Shown: positions 48,548 through 60,639 of the stretch, one piece after another | How the letters are laid out: every line of letters starts with the position of its first letter | Position numbering within the stretch: position 1 is the stretch's first letter | Assembly (NCBI GenBank): GCA_963995505.1 | Contig: OZ023186.1 | Coordinates: 1-64,000, forward strand | From: Hypericum androsaemum | Taxonomy: Eukaryota > Streptophyta > Magnoliopsida > Malpighiales > Hypericaceae | DNA length: 64,000 nucleotides | Direction of reading: 5' to 3' | The notes under the pieces: generated by a model | Told to the model about the DNA's origin: nothing | Databases searched by the model: none | What the model saw: the letters and a program-made list of their open reading frames with translations, nothing else | Position numbers and translations under genes: made by a program

Positions 48548-50106
48548 CTATAAAACAATTGATGGCTTCCTTATGATCCACGTTTAAATGAAGAGAGATT
48601 AGGAAAGATATAAAAAAAAGAAGCCAAACGAAAGAAATGGAAGACAAAAAAGATGTCAGAGAGAAGAGGATCATGAATAAGAAAAGAAGGCAATTAAATA
48701 AGACTAGCACTGAATGCAAATGTTCATAAGTGGAAAATTATTTTTGAACATAATAAACTGAGAACAATTAGAAAGAAATGAAGGTGATGTATTTTGTTGA
48801 ATTGATAAGGATTAGATTAAGTATTTCTGGTGATAGAAATTGTGAATTAAGAAATAAAGTTTAACATTTCCTAAGACCTATTTACATGCTAAAGAGGGTG
48901 GTAATGATAGTGATTAAATATTTTTTTGACTAGTTAACCGACGTTTGAATCCGAGTGCCACGAGTTGTAAAACGAAGCAAGGAACTTCTCTTTGAATGGT
49001 TTGAGCAACCATTGTCTAGTAAGTGGATATTCTTTGTAACATGTGTTTATTTAATTAGACGTGGTTGATATGTATAATTTGGTGTACTTTTGATTAGTTT
49101 AAAGTATGGTTATATGATTAGTTTTTGTCAATATGGGATTTGATGATGTTTGTGGATTGTTTGTCTATTTGGGGCTATTTTGCCCAATTCGTGATCTGGG
49201 ACTCTTTTGGTATGAATTTGGATATGTGGTCAATATGTATTATGTGTGTTTGGAATGTTTGGCATGTCATTTGTGAGATGGCGAATGATGAGGTCTACCC
49301 GTGACCAACCGGGCATGTTGGCATATGTGCACATATACTGAGGATACATTGGATATGTATATGATATGATATTTGGCCGGCAGGGTTAGTTTCTGATGGC
49401 GCCTTTAAGATATGGTATCCTCGTGTCGGTGTGGGAGTGACACTATCTAGACCTATCTGAAGTTCATCCGATTTGTGCTATGTGTTTGTAAATGTCTATC
49501 TGAACTTCTGGTTATGTTTGATATATGATTATTTGATTACCTTATTTGTGAAGTGGTCCTTTTGTCATAGTAGCCTTGTGTTAGTATTTGGGTTTGATGG
49601 GGATGTTTGGTTGGTTAAATACATGTTAGTATTTTGGTTCAATCCACAGGTGAAGAGATTTGAGCTGTGGTTTGCATCTGGAGAATCTTTTCCATCCGAG
49701 TTCAGCCCGTAGCCTTCCATCTCGGGCTACTTTTGAAGGTCTCCAGATGGTCTTTTTCTTTTGTAATCTAGGTCGCTCCATTGTACATATTTGTTGATCT
49801 TTTGACATATGACCTTAGCTTAATGTTAATATGTAATATATGTGTAAATTATGTTTATGTTTTAAAAGGATGTATTTTGATGATACTATGTTGGAGATGT
49901 GTACTCCAACTTTTGAATTATGTCTACCAGGTTTGGATAACGATAAATATGTATGTTTGAAGAGACAACGTTGTTGAAAACTATTTTTGATGATTTCTGT
50001 TAATGAGATTAATGTGTTATGTTTGAGGCTTGCTAGGTTATGGTTTATTTTATTAAGTTTGACATAATCTAGCGTGGGTCACCGACCATGAATTTGGGTA
50101 GTGACA
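48548..50106 (+). mobile_element. 5' LTR of element 2, 5'-truncated
   Basis: Matches 55271-56864 of the 3' LTR almost base for base, apart from scattered changes and about 36 bp missing near 49630. It starts abruptly after satellite C at ctataaaacaattgatgg, so the first ~1170 bp, including the candidate TATA box, are missing. It ends in gtgaca. Confidence 0.9.
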
Positions 50107-50110
50107 GACT

Positions 50111-50122
50111 TGGTATCAGAGC
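50111..50122 (+). promoter_or_regulatory. Primer binding site, tRNA-iMet type
   Basis: tggtatcagagc, four bases after the LTR end; the standard site for initiator-Met tRNA priming in plant Ty3/gypsy elements. Confidence 0.93.
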
Positions 50123-50268
50123 TCGGTTAGAGCCCTGGGTTTGAGCCTAGCTTATTATTTGAATTATATGTTGTGTATAATGGAGCATAGGATTTGTCAT
50201 GTCCTTGAACCTCTTTTGTTGTGTTATCTTTTGGTATGCTTAATTCTGACTTATTTATATAGGAGGAT

Positions 50269-53200
50269 ATGACAGTTACACGTAGTGGTATGGATACAGT
50301 TAGGGAGCATGGTGAAAGCTCCCAAGGTTGGAGGAATAATGTTGCATCTGAGACTACACCACCAATTGAGGCCACTACCACTGGTAGGGTCACTAGAGAT
50401 TAAATTCCACCACCTGTTGCTGTTGTTCCTACTTCTGAGATGGAGAGGTAGGGTGGTGATGGTGTAGACAGAGTTATGAAAGCAATGGAGAAATTCATCG
50501 CTACTCAGCAAACACAATTAGAGCAAAATGTTACATTAGTTGCTAAAGATGACTGTTTGGGTGAGTTCTTAAAGTTGAATCTACCAACACAAGCGTTTTC
50601 TCGACCACAAGTTCAGCAGGGCAATCTACTTGATCAAAGAGAAGTAGGTTTGAGGATTGAGGGACCTAAGTCTGATAGTGGAGGAGGCGGTGCACACCCT
50701 AGAGTGTATGCTTTGACCAGGAGAGATGCTGATGCTAGTAACACTGTGGTGTCAGGTAACCTTCCCATTGGATCATCTTATGCATGCATTCTATTTGATT
50801 CGGGTTCTACACACTCTTTTGTGTCACCTTGATATGTTCAATGTCTGGATGATATGTCTGTATGTTTGGATGAGTCAATGATTGTTGCCACTCTTTCGAG
50901 CGGGTTTGTGTATGTTTGTGAAGTTGTTAGATCATGCAATATTCAAATTAGTGGGCATGACTTGTCAGCTGATTTATGCATATTGGATATGGATGGTTTT
51001 GATATAATAGTGGGTATAGATTTTTTATCCACTTATCATGCAGTAGTGGATGGTTTTGGAAAAAGGGTCATTTTCCATCCTACACATGAGGCAGAGTTTG
51101 AGTTTCAGGGTGAGAAAAAGGTGACTACCGCAAAGCTCATTTCTTACATAAAAGCTAGCAAATTTCTAAGGAAAGGATGTGCAAGCTATTTAGCTATGGT
51201 AAAGGAAATAAAGAAGGAAGATATTTCAGTGGATCATATTCCTATTGTCAGGGAGTACCCAGATGTATTTTCAGAGGTTTTACCAGGCTTACCTCCAGAG
51301 AGGGAGATTGAATTTTGTATTGATCTTGAACCAGGAACTGAACCAATTTCTATACCACCTTATCGTATGGCTCCAGCTAAAATGAAAGAGTTGAAAGATC
51401 AGTTGCAAGATTTATTGAATAAATGGTACATAGGGCCTAATGTTTCTCCTTGGGGAGCCCCAGTGCTATTTATGAAGAAGAAAGATGGGAGTTTATGGTT
51501 GTGCATAGACTACCGAAAGTTGAATAAGGTAACTATACGCAACCGATATCCTCTTTCGAGAATAGATGATTCGTTTGATCAATTACGAGGATCTACATGG
51601 TTTTCTAAGATTGACTTGAGATCGGGGTATCATCAGCTGTGGATTAGAGAGATGGACATTTCAAAGACGGTATTTAGGACTCGATATGGCCATTATGAGT
51701 TTCTGGTTATGCCATTTGGATTGACTAATGCCCCAGCTGCCTTTATGGATATGATGAACCAGAATTTCAAGCCTTTCTTGGATCAGTTTGTAGTTGTTTT
51801 TATTGATGATATATTGATTTACTCTATTGATCAAGAGGATCATGAGAGACACCTTAGACAAGTGTTCCAGACGCTACGAGAGAAAAAGCTATATGCTAAA
51901 TTCTCAAAGTGTGAGTTTTGGCTTCAAAGTGTAGCTTTTCTAGGACATGTGGTGTCCAAAGATGGAGTGTCAGTTGACCCAAAAAAGGTGGAAGCTGTTG
52001 TGAATTGGCCTACCCCAGCTAATGTTACTGAGATACGCAGCTTTTTAGGTTTAGCAGGGTATTATCGATGATTTGTCAAAGGATTCTCTACTTTGGCAGC
52101 ACCGTTAACTCGGCTAACTCATAAAAATGCCAAGTATGAATGGTCGGGTAGGTGTGAAGAGAGTTTTCAAGAATTGAAGGATCGATTAACACATGCACCT
52201 GTATTGGTTCTACCTTCAGGATCAAGTAGATATTCAGTTTATTGTGATGCTTCAAGAGTGGGTTTGGGATGTGTTCTTATGCAACACAAGAATGTTATTG
52301 CTTATGCCTCTAGACAACTGAAGAAACATGAAGAGAATTATCCAGTTCATGACTTGAAAATGGTAGCTGTTGTGTTTGCACTGAAGATTTGGAGGCACTA
52401 CTTGTATGGTGAGAAGTTTGAGATATATACAGATCATAAAAATCTCAAGTATATCTTTGAGCAACGATATTTAAACTTAAGACAGAGGAGGTGGATGGAG
52501 TTACTTAAGGATTATAACTGCACCATTAACTATCACCCTGGGAAAGCTAATGTGGTAGCTGATGCATTAAGTCACAAATCCTTAATTCAGCCAAAGTTTC
52601 TAGCAGAGATGCATATGAGACCTACCTTACGAGGACGGGTTATGGAATTGCAGTGGGAGGATCCAGAGTTTATTGTGATGATGGAACAAGTTGAGCAGGG
52701 TGAATTACCTAAATTTTGACTTAGTGCAAATGGTGTCTTGTATTTTGGTTCTCGAGTGGTTTTCCCTGATGTTGGAGATCTAAGAAAGGATCTATTGACT
52801 CAAGCACACCGAGCGGTCTATAGTATGCACCCTGGATCTACAAAAATGTACCATGATTTGAAAAACAATTATTGGTGGCAAGGTATGAAAAAGGACATTG
52901 CAAAGTTTATTTCGAAGTGTTTGACTTATCAACAAGTAAAAGCAGAGCATCAGAGGCCTTCTGGATTACTACAACCTCTAGAGATTCCAATTTGGAAGTG
53001 GGAGCAGATAACAATGGATTTGTTAGTAGGGCTTCCTTGATGCAGTGTGGGTTATTGTAGATAGATTGACAAAATCTTCACATTTCCTACCAATAAAGAG
53101 TACATATGATGCAAGTAGGTTTGCTCAGATATTTATGGATGAAATTATTCGCCTTCATGGTGTACTTGTTTCAATTATATCTGATCGTGGAACTCATTTC

Positions 53201-54037
53201 ACATCAAGGTGTTGGGGGCAATTTCAGGAGGCTATGGAAACTCATTTGGATTTGAGTACGGCCTTTCATCCTCAAATAGATGGCCAGTCTGAGCGTGTTA
53301 TTCATATATTGGAAGATATGATGCAAACTTGTGTCATTGATTTTGGAGGAAGTTGGGATCGTTATTTGCCATTGATGGAGTTTGCCTATAATAATAGCTA
53401 TCAATCAAGTATTAAGATGGCTCTGTATGAAGCCTTGTATGGAAGAAAATGTAGATCTCCATTATGTTGGAATGAGGTTGGTGAAAAATAACTATTGGGT
53501 AATGACTTGGTGCAAGAAACTAATGAGAAGATACAATTGATTTGACAAAGGTTGGAAACAGCCCAGAGTCGGCAAAAGTCATATTCAGATAAGAGGCGAA
53601 AAGATATTGAGTTTGATGTGGGATTATATATTTTTCTCAAAGTGTCACCTATGAAGGGGACAATGAGGTTTGGAAGAAGGGGCAAACTCAGTCCTAGATA
53701 TATTGGCCCATTTGAGATTTTGGAGCGAGTTGGACCAGTGGCATATCGATTGGCTTTGCCACCATCCTTGTCACATATTCATCCAGTGTTCCATGTCCGA
53801 ATGCTTAAGCCATACTTGCACGATTCTACACATATTTTGGAGCCACAAATAGCGGAGATAAGTGGAGATTTGACATATCAGGAGAATCTAATAAGAATTT
53901 TGGATCGTGAAGTTAGAAAGCTTCGGAATAGAGAACTTTCGATGCTCAAGATTGAATGGAAAAATCGTTCTTTGGCTGAGGCAACTTGGGAAATGGAGGG
54001 AGAAATAAAAACTAAGTACCCACATCTAATTGTATGA
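50269..54037 (+). pseudogene. gag-pol of element 2, broken and gag-deleted
   Basis: Polyprotein for capsid, protease, reverse transcriptase, RNase H and integrase. ATG 50269 aligns with the gag start of element 1. After about 107 codons (...GEFLKLN) the frame jumps to the spacer before protease (AFSRPQ), so the Gag core and both zinc knuckles, about 850 bp, are deleted. PR: LFDSGSTHSF, DSG 50797-50805. [44 protein letters not shown], catalytic FIDD 51798-51809. RNase H: YCDAS near 52240, then TDHKNLKY and ADALS. IN zinc finger: the second Cys is Tyr (KCLTYQQ, codon 52927). IN core: D 53017, D 53182, E 53291 all present. Chromodomain-like tail from 53886 ([15 protein letters not shown] ... [10 protein letters not shown]). 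Stops at 50401, 50449, 50830, 52069, 52717, 53489 and 53543. A frameshift with a small deletion lies near 53038 after VGLP. Confidence 0.92.
53886..54037 (+). pseudogene. C-terminal chromodomain-like tail of element 2 pol
   Basis: [30 protein letters not shown] and EGEIKTKYP form the short chromodomain-like module at the end of Tekay integrases, thought to guide insertion to heterochromatin. This part is free of stops. It fits the heterochromatic setting of the window. Confidence 0.8.
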
Positions 54038-54084
54038 CAAATAAGTTAACCTTCAATTACGTAAATTCGGGGACCGAATTTTAT

Positions 54085-54097
54085 AAGGAGGGGAGAA
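54085..54097 (+). promoter_or_regulatory. Polypurine tract
   Basis: aaggaggggagaa immediately before the 3' LTR start TGTGATACC; the plus-strand primer site of the element. Confidence 0.9.
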
Positions 54098-54908
54098 TGT
54101 GATACCCTCACCCTTCAACCAAATTTGATACAACATAATAAGGTTGATTTTGGAGATAAGGTTAATTTTGGAAGAGTTTAGGCTTAGTCCATTGTCGTTT
54201 GGTAAAATAGGCGTGACTTCCTAATTGGGACTTCAAATGAGGTGATTCCAATTTGTGTGGATTTATAACATCTAGATCTATAACTTTATTCTTTGAGTTT
54301 TGTGATTTATGAAATAATCTGGCTGGAACAAAATAAGAATTTAAGGTGCTCTGATATAGGTCTGATTTTGTCAGTATTGGAAATATTTGTAAAATAATTT
54401 GTGATGTGACTTTATTTAAGTTAACCTAAATTTTAAATTTACTATTCAATCTGATAATTAGCCATATTATGTTTGATAAATTAAGCAAAGTATATTTAGC
54501 TGTCCAGTGACAAGATTTGTAAATAGAAGTGAGACGGATTAAGAACTAGTTAAATTTTAGCTTGTAGAGTTGGATAAGGAAAAATAAATATAGTATGGTA
54601 GAAATGTGGCAAGCCGTAAATCTATTTGTAAACTCAATCGTTGTTATAAGTTTGATTAAGGTGGCAGAAGGTGGCTTAGATAAATTCTACAAATATAATT
54701 AATATTTCTAAAGAGGGTAGCGGACAAAATAAAAGATAAATGAAAGCAAATTTGGATAACTTTGTAAAACAAGGATAAGAGCATAAGAAAACTAAAGTAG
54801 ATAAAAATAAAAAAGGGGGTAAAACGTGGCTGAGGTAGAAAAATGACAACTAGCCAAACTAAAAAAAACTAATAAAAAGAAGAGGCGGTGAAAGGTTGTA
54901 AATAGGCT

Positions 54909-54932
54909 GATATATATATATATATATATATA
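54909..54932. repeat. (AT)n microsatellite
   Basis: About 12 TA dinucleotides inside the 3' LTR. Confidence 0.95.
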
Positions 54933-55200
54933 AAAGTTTAAGAAGCTCATTTAGTTCAGTTCCTGTAGACCACAGAAACCACAAAAAAATAATAAAGAAA
55001 ACGATGAGGAGAACAAAAGGGAATAATTAGTCACGGAGTAAGAGGAGTGGATATCGATATGGTAATCTTTATTATTTAAGTATTATTGATGGTATAAAAT
55101 TTACTAATAGTTAACTAATAATCATGGATATGAACTATAAGTGAAGGAAATTAGAAAGATTACGTTTCTCCACTTGTTCATGAATTAGATGATGTTCATT

Positions 55201-55208
55201 TATATAAA
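55201..55208 (+). promoter_or_regulatory. Candidate TATA box of the LTR
   Basis: catttatataaaaagag. This is the best TATA-like motif upstream of the region shared by all LTR copies. It lies upstream of the point where the 5' LTR is cut, so the 5' LTR lacks it. Confidence 0.45.
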
Positions 55209-56868
55209 AAGAGAAACTAGAGATAGAAAAGAAAAGCTGTAGAAAAGTGGAGAAATAAAGAGTTTAGAAAACTATAAAACAATTGATGGCTTTCTTATGA
55301 TCCACGTTTAAATGAAGAGAGATTAGGAAATATATAAAAAAAGAAGCCAAACGAAAGAAATGGAAAAAAAAAGATGTCAGAGAGAAGAGGATCGTGAATA
55401 AGAAAAGAAGGCAATTAAATAAGACTAGCACATAATGCAAATGTTCATAAGAGGAAAATGATTTTTGAACATAATAAATCGAGAACAATTAGAAAGAAAT
55501 GAAGGTGATGTATTTTGTAGAATTGATAAGGATTAGATTAAGTATTTCTGGTGATAGAAATTATGAATTAAGAAATGAAGTCTTACGTTTCCTAAGACCT
55601 ATTTACATGCTAAAGAGGGTGATAATGAAAGTGGTTAATTATTCTTTTGACTAGTTAACCGACGTTTGAATCCGAGTGCCACGAGTTGTAAAACGAAGCA
55701 AGGAGCTTCTCTTTGAATGGTTTGAGCAACCATTGTCTAGTAAGAGGATATTCTTTGTAACATGTGTTTAGTTAACTAGACATGGGTGATATGTATAATT
55801 TGGTGTACTTTTGATTGGTTTAAAGTATGGTTATATGATTAGTTTTTGTCAATATGGGATTTGATGATGTTTGTGGATTGTTTGTCTATTTAGGGCTATT
55901 TTGGCCAATTCGTGATATGGGACTCTTTTGGTATGAATTTGGATATGTGGTCAATATGTATTATGTGTGCTTGGAATGTTTGGTATGTCATTTGTGAGAT
56001 GGCGGATGATGAGGTCTACCCGGTGACAACCGGAGATGTTGGCATATGTGCACATATACTGAGGATACATTGGATATGTATATGATATGATATTTGGCCG
56101 GCAAGGTTAGTTTCTGATGGCGCCTTCAAGATATGGTATCCTCGTATCGGTGTGGGAGTGACACTATCTAGACCTATCTAAAGTTCATCCGATTTGTGCT
56201 ATGTGTTTGTAAAGGTCTATCTGAACTTCTAGTTATGTTTGATATATGATTATTTGATTACCTTATTTGTGAAGTGGTCCTTTTGTCATAGTAGCCTTGT
56301 GTTAGTATTTGAGTTTGATGGGGATGTTTGGTTGGTTAAATACATATTACTTATAATATTTACTTGCTAAGTGTTTCAAAACACTAATCCCTTACTTCAA
56401 TCTACAGGTGAAGAGATTTGAGTTGTAGTTTGCATCTGGAGAATCTTTTCCATCCGAGTTAAGCCCGTTGCCTTCCATCTCGGGCTACATTTGAAAGTCT
56501 CCAGATGGTCTTTCTCTTTTGTAATCTAGGTCGCTCTATTGTACATATTTATTGGTCTTTTGACATATGACCTTAGCTTAATGTTAATATGTAATATATG
56601 TATAAATTATGTTTATGTTTTAAAAGGATGTGTTTTGATGATACTATGTTGGAGATGTGTACTCTAACTTTTTAATTATGTCTACCAGGTTTGGATAACA
56701 ATAAATATGTATGTTTGAAGAGACAACGTTGTTGAAAAATATTTTTGACGATTTCTGTTGAAGAGATTAATGTGTTATGTTTGAGGCTTGCTAGGTTATG
56801 GTTTATTTTATTAAGTTTGACATAATCTAGCGCGGGTCACCGATCATGAATTTCGGTCGTGACATACT

Positions 56869-56920
56869 TGGTATCAGAGCTCGGTTAGAGCCCTGGGTTT
56901 GAGCCTAGCTTATTATTTGA
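56869..56920 (+). mobile_element. Second PBS and leader after the 3' LTR
   Basis: Directly after the 3' LTR come tact, tggtatcagagc and the untranslated leader (tcggttagagccctggg...), same as after the 5' LTR, for 52 bp, before satellite C starts at ttga|tccatattg. The 3' LTR therefore also served as the 5' LTR of another copy, most of which is gone. Confidence 0.88.
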
Positions 56921-59447
56921 TCCATATTGAGTTATATTGAGGAGTTATATTGAGTCATATTTACTCATAATGACTCAATATTGAAACATATAGAGTCATA
57001 TTGAGGAGTCATATTGAGTCATATTGAGTCATATTTATTCATAATAATTTATATTGAGTCATATAGATGTATATTGAGTCATATTTATTCATAATAATTT
57101 ATATTGAGTCATATAGATGTATATTGATTCATATTGAGTCATATTGATTCATATTCAGTCATATTCAGTCATATTAAGTCATATAGATTCATATTGAGTG
57201 ATATTTATTCATAATGAGTCATACTAAATCCTATTTAGTCATATTGAGTCATATCGATTTATATCAGTTCATAATGAGTCATATCGAGTCATATTCAATC
57301 ATATTGATTCATATTTAGTCATATAGAGTCATATCATGTCATATTGATTCACATTGAAACATATTGAGTAATATTGATTCATATTGAGCCATATTGTGTC
57401 ATATTGAGTCACATTGATTCATATTGAGTCATATTTAGCTATATTGAGTCATACTGATTTATAATGCCTCATATTGAGACATATCGGGTCATATCGAGTT
57501 ATAATTACTTATATTGATTCATATTGAGACATATTGAGTCATATTGAATCATATTGAGTCACATTGAATCATATTGAGTCTTTTTGAGCCATATTGGGTC
57601 ATAGTGATTCGAATTGAGTCATATTGAGACATATTGAGTCTATATGAGTCATATTCATTCATATTGAGTCATATTAATTCATATTGAGTCAATATGATTT
57701 ATTTTGAGTCATATTGAGTCATATTGACTGAGTCACATTGACTCATTGATTTATATTAAGACAATTCGAGTCATATTGAGTCACATTGAATCATATTGAG
57801 CCATATTGAGCCATATTGAGTCATAGTGATCCGAATTAAGTCATATTGGGACATATGTATTCATCTTTATTCATATTGGGTCATATTGTATTGAGTCATA
57901 TTGAATTATATTGAGTCAGATTGAGTCATATCGAGTCATATCGAGACATATCGAGTCATGTCGAGTCATATTGAGTTATATCAAGTCACATCGATTCATA
58001 TTGAGTGATATTGAGTCTTATTGAGTCATATTGAGTGAGATTGAATCATACGGAGTCATATTGATTCATGTCAAGTCACATTAAATCATATTGAGTCTTA
58101 ATGAGTCATATTGACTCATATTGAGACATATCGAGTCATATCGAGTCATATTGATTCATATTGAGATATATCGAGTCATATTTATTTATATTTAGTCACA
58201 TTGAATCATATTAAGTCATATTGAGACACATATGTATTCATATTAATTCATATTGAGTCATTTTGAATCATATTGAGTCTATATGAGTCATATTGATTCA
58301 TATTGAGTGAATTTGATTTATTTTCAGTCATATTGATTCATATTGAGTCACATTGAGTCACATTGACACATATTAATTCATATTGAGACATATCGACTCA
58401 TATTGATTCATATTGTCTCATATTGAGTCCATTGACTCATATTGAGTCATATTTATTCATATTGATTCACATTGATTCATATCGAGTCACATCGAGTTAT
58501 ACTAAATCATATTCATTCATATTGATTCATAATGAGTCATATCGAGTTATACTAAATCATATTGATTCATGTCGAATCATATTGAATCATATTGAGTAAA
58601 ATTTATTCATATTGAGTCATATTGAATTATATAGATTCATATTGAGTCATATTGAGTCAAATCGAGTCATATTGAGTCAAGTCGAGTCAAGTCAAGTCCA
58701 GACATATTGAGTCATATCGAGTCACATCGGTCATATAGATTCATATTGAGTCTTATTGAGTCTTATTGAGTCACGTTGAATCATATTGTGTCATATTGAG
58801 CCATATTGAGTCATAGTGATTCGAATTGAGTCATATTGGGATATATTGAGTCTATATGAGTCATATTCATTCATATTGAGTCAATATGATTCCTATTGAG
58901 TCATATTGATTCATATTGAATCACATTTAGTCATATTGATTCCTATTGAGACAAATTCGAGTCATATTAAATCATATTGAGTCATTTTTATTCATATTGA
59001 GTCAAATCGAATTATAATGAGTCATATTGAGTCATATTAAATTATATTGAGTCATATGGAATCATATCGAGTCATATCGAATCATGTTGAGTAATATTGA
59101 GTTATATCAAGTCATATCGATTCATATTGAGTCTTATTGAGTCATATTGAGCCATATTGATTCATATTGAGTCACATTGAATCATACGGAGTCATATTGA
59201 TTGATATTGAGTCATATTGATTCATATGTATTCATATTGATTCATATTGAGTCTTATTGAGTCACATTGAGTCATATTGATTCATACTGAGACAATTCGA
59301 GTCATATTAAATCATATTGAGTCACATTCGAGTCATATTGATTCATATTGAGATAATTTGAGTCAAATTAAATCATATTGAGTCATATTGAGTCACATTG
59401 AATAATATTGAGTCATATTGAGCCATATTGAGTCATAGTGATTCAAA
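56921..59447. repeat. Satellite C, block 4
   Basis: About 2.5 kb of decamers attgagtcat/attgattcat with more variants (cgagtcatat, cacattgaat) than the other blocks. Its end at gattcaaattatcc is sharp. Confidence 0.95.
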
Positions 59448-60560
59448 TTATCCTTGCTATGGTGTGGTCTACTCCCTATCCCTCGTGTACACGTCTGGCG
59501 GTCCTGAGTCATGCTACTCGCACTCGTGTTCGTTTCTCATTAAATGAGGGTCGCGATCAAAGGGACTTGGCTCGGGTCAAAAGGGGTCAATGTGATGGTG
59601 AGGATAAATGAATGGGTTGTGGCTATCCACCCAAATCTAAGGTGCTATTACAAAGTAAATTAGCACTCGACTATTCTACTTGCTCACAGTAACTCGAACG
59701 CTCGACCCAATGTACCCGAGACCTATAGCTATAAGGCCAAAACCTTGCCCTTTATTTGGTTGGCTTATTGATGGTACACTTGCTCTCTCTCTTTTATGCT
59801 TTTCTTCTTTTCTAATTTTTTTTGTGTTTTTCCTTTTATTTTTTGCTTCTATTTTTTTCTTTTTCTCCTCTTGATTCTCCTTAATTCACTTGTGGCAAAA
59901 ATTTGGTTTAGGCAAGGTTTGGCGATTGAATTTGGCCCTTTCTGTACATATTTTCCTGAAGTAAAATCCCTTAATGAGCCTATTCTATCATGAAACCCTT
60001 ACACAAATCCCTGTTAGATAGAACCTAAATGCATCCTCGGACTAGATGTCAAAGGTGAGGAAATTGGGTTAGGGGTAGCATGGTAAATGTGTGTAACATT
60101 GAAATGGCTTGGCTCAAAGGGCTATGCAAGGGAAAAGAAAATATAGGGTTAGGCTTTTAAGGCTCTAGGCAAAATTCAATCAAAAATGGCCCCCGTCCTC
60201 CTACTATTTACTAAAAAATGTGAGACGAACGAGTACTCATAGGATACCCCAATTGCCCAGAGCATATAAGCACCTCATGAACAAAAATTTGGAGACGGTA
60301 GTCTCTACCTTCGGTTCAAAATTAGCTCACACAAGGTTGCTCATCGATCCTCAAGTCTACCCAACTTGGGAGACCGCAAGTTTAAACAAGCGAGGGTATG
60401 GAAGCTCCACATTCTTATATCTTACAACCGGGGTAAGAATCCTCCTCAGTGCGGGCGTCGTTTTAAGACGAAGAAATCAAAAAATTAGGGTGGCTCAAAA
60501 TTGTCAAAAGTATGCCAGAACTTGACCTAAACAACTAAATCTAGACCTAAGCAAGCAAGT
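59448..60560. other. Low-copy sequence, no gene recognised
   Basis: About 1.1 kb of mixed composition. Short frames such as 59680-59874 and 60220-60525 have no recognisable motif. Its position downstream (minus strand) of the Athila-like relic and a G-rich purine tract suggests it may be the LTR of that element, but I cannot identify its termini. Confidence 0.4.
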
Positions 60561-60577
60561 TCTTACATGGAACTCCA

Positions 60578-60601
60578 CCCACCACCTCCCACCCTCACCC
60601 C
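60578..60601 (-). other. G-quadruplex motif / candidate polypurine tract
   Basis: The minus strand has four G-runs (GGGG, GGG, GGG, GGG) separated by 3, 1 and 7 bases, a canonical intramolecular G4 pattern. It could be the polypurine tract of the Athila-like element on that strand. Confidence 0.55.
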
Positions 60602-60617
60602 ACCATACTAGGACGAC

Positions 60618-60633
60618 ACATTGTCCTCAATGT
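60618..60633. other. Inverted repeat acattg-tcct-caatgt
   Basis: The minus strand reads acattgaggacaatgt. A gaggacaat string of this kind commonly lies in the non-coding part of plant Athila/Tat-group elements, which agrees with the adjoining relic. Confidence 0.5.
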
Positions 60634-60639
60634 GGGAAG

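Larger units (their letters stand above)
48548..56864 (+). mobile_element. Tekay-clade Ty3/gypsy chromovirus element 2
   Basis: Truncated 5' LTR, PBS, gag-pol in the order PR-RT-RNaseH-IN-chromodomain, polypurine tract, complete 3' LTR. The domain order, the C-terminal chromodomain-like tail and the RT/IN wording place it in the Tekay/Del chromovirus clade. Both flanks are satellite C, and the 5' flank has cut the LTR, so no target duplication can be read. Confidence 0.92.
54098..56864 (+). mobile_element. 3' LTR of element 2, complete (2767 bp)
   Basis: Starts TGTGATACCCTCACCC and ends ...gtcgtgaca, so it has TG...CA termini. It is the only complete LTR of this subtype here and the reference for the fragments at 14469, 15146, 45143 and 48548. 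The minus-strand frame at 55264-55488 is not a recognised protein. Confidence 0.93.

Noticed and set aside
59680..60525. Two plus-strand frames as small genes
   Set aside because: No motif, hydrophobic tail from T-rich sequence in one, no codon signal; probably part of an LTR or non-coding.
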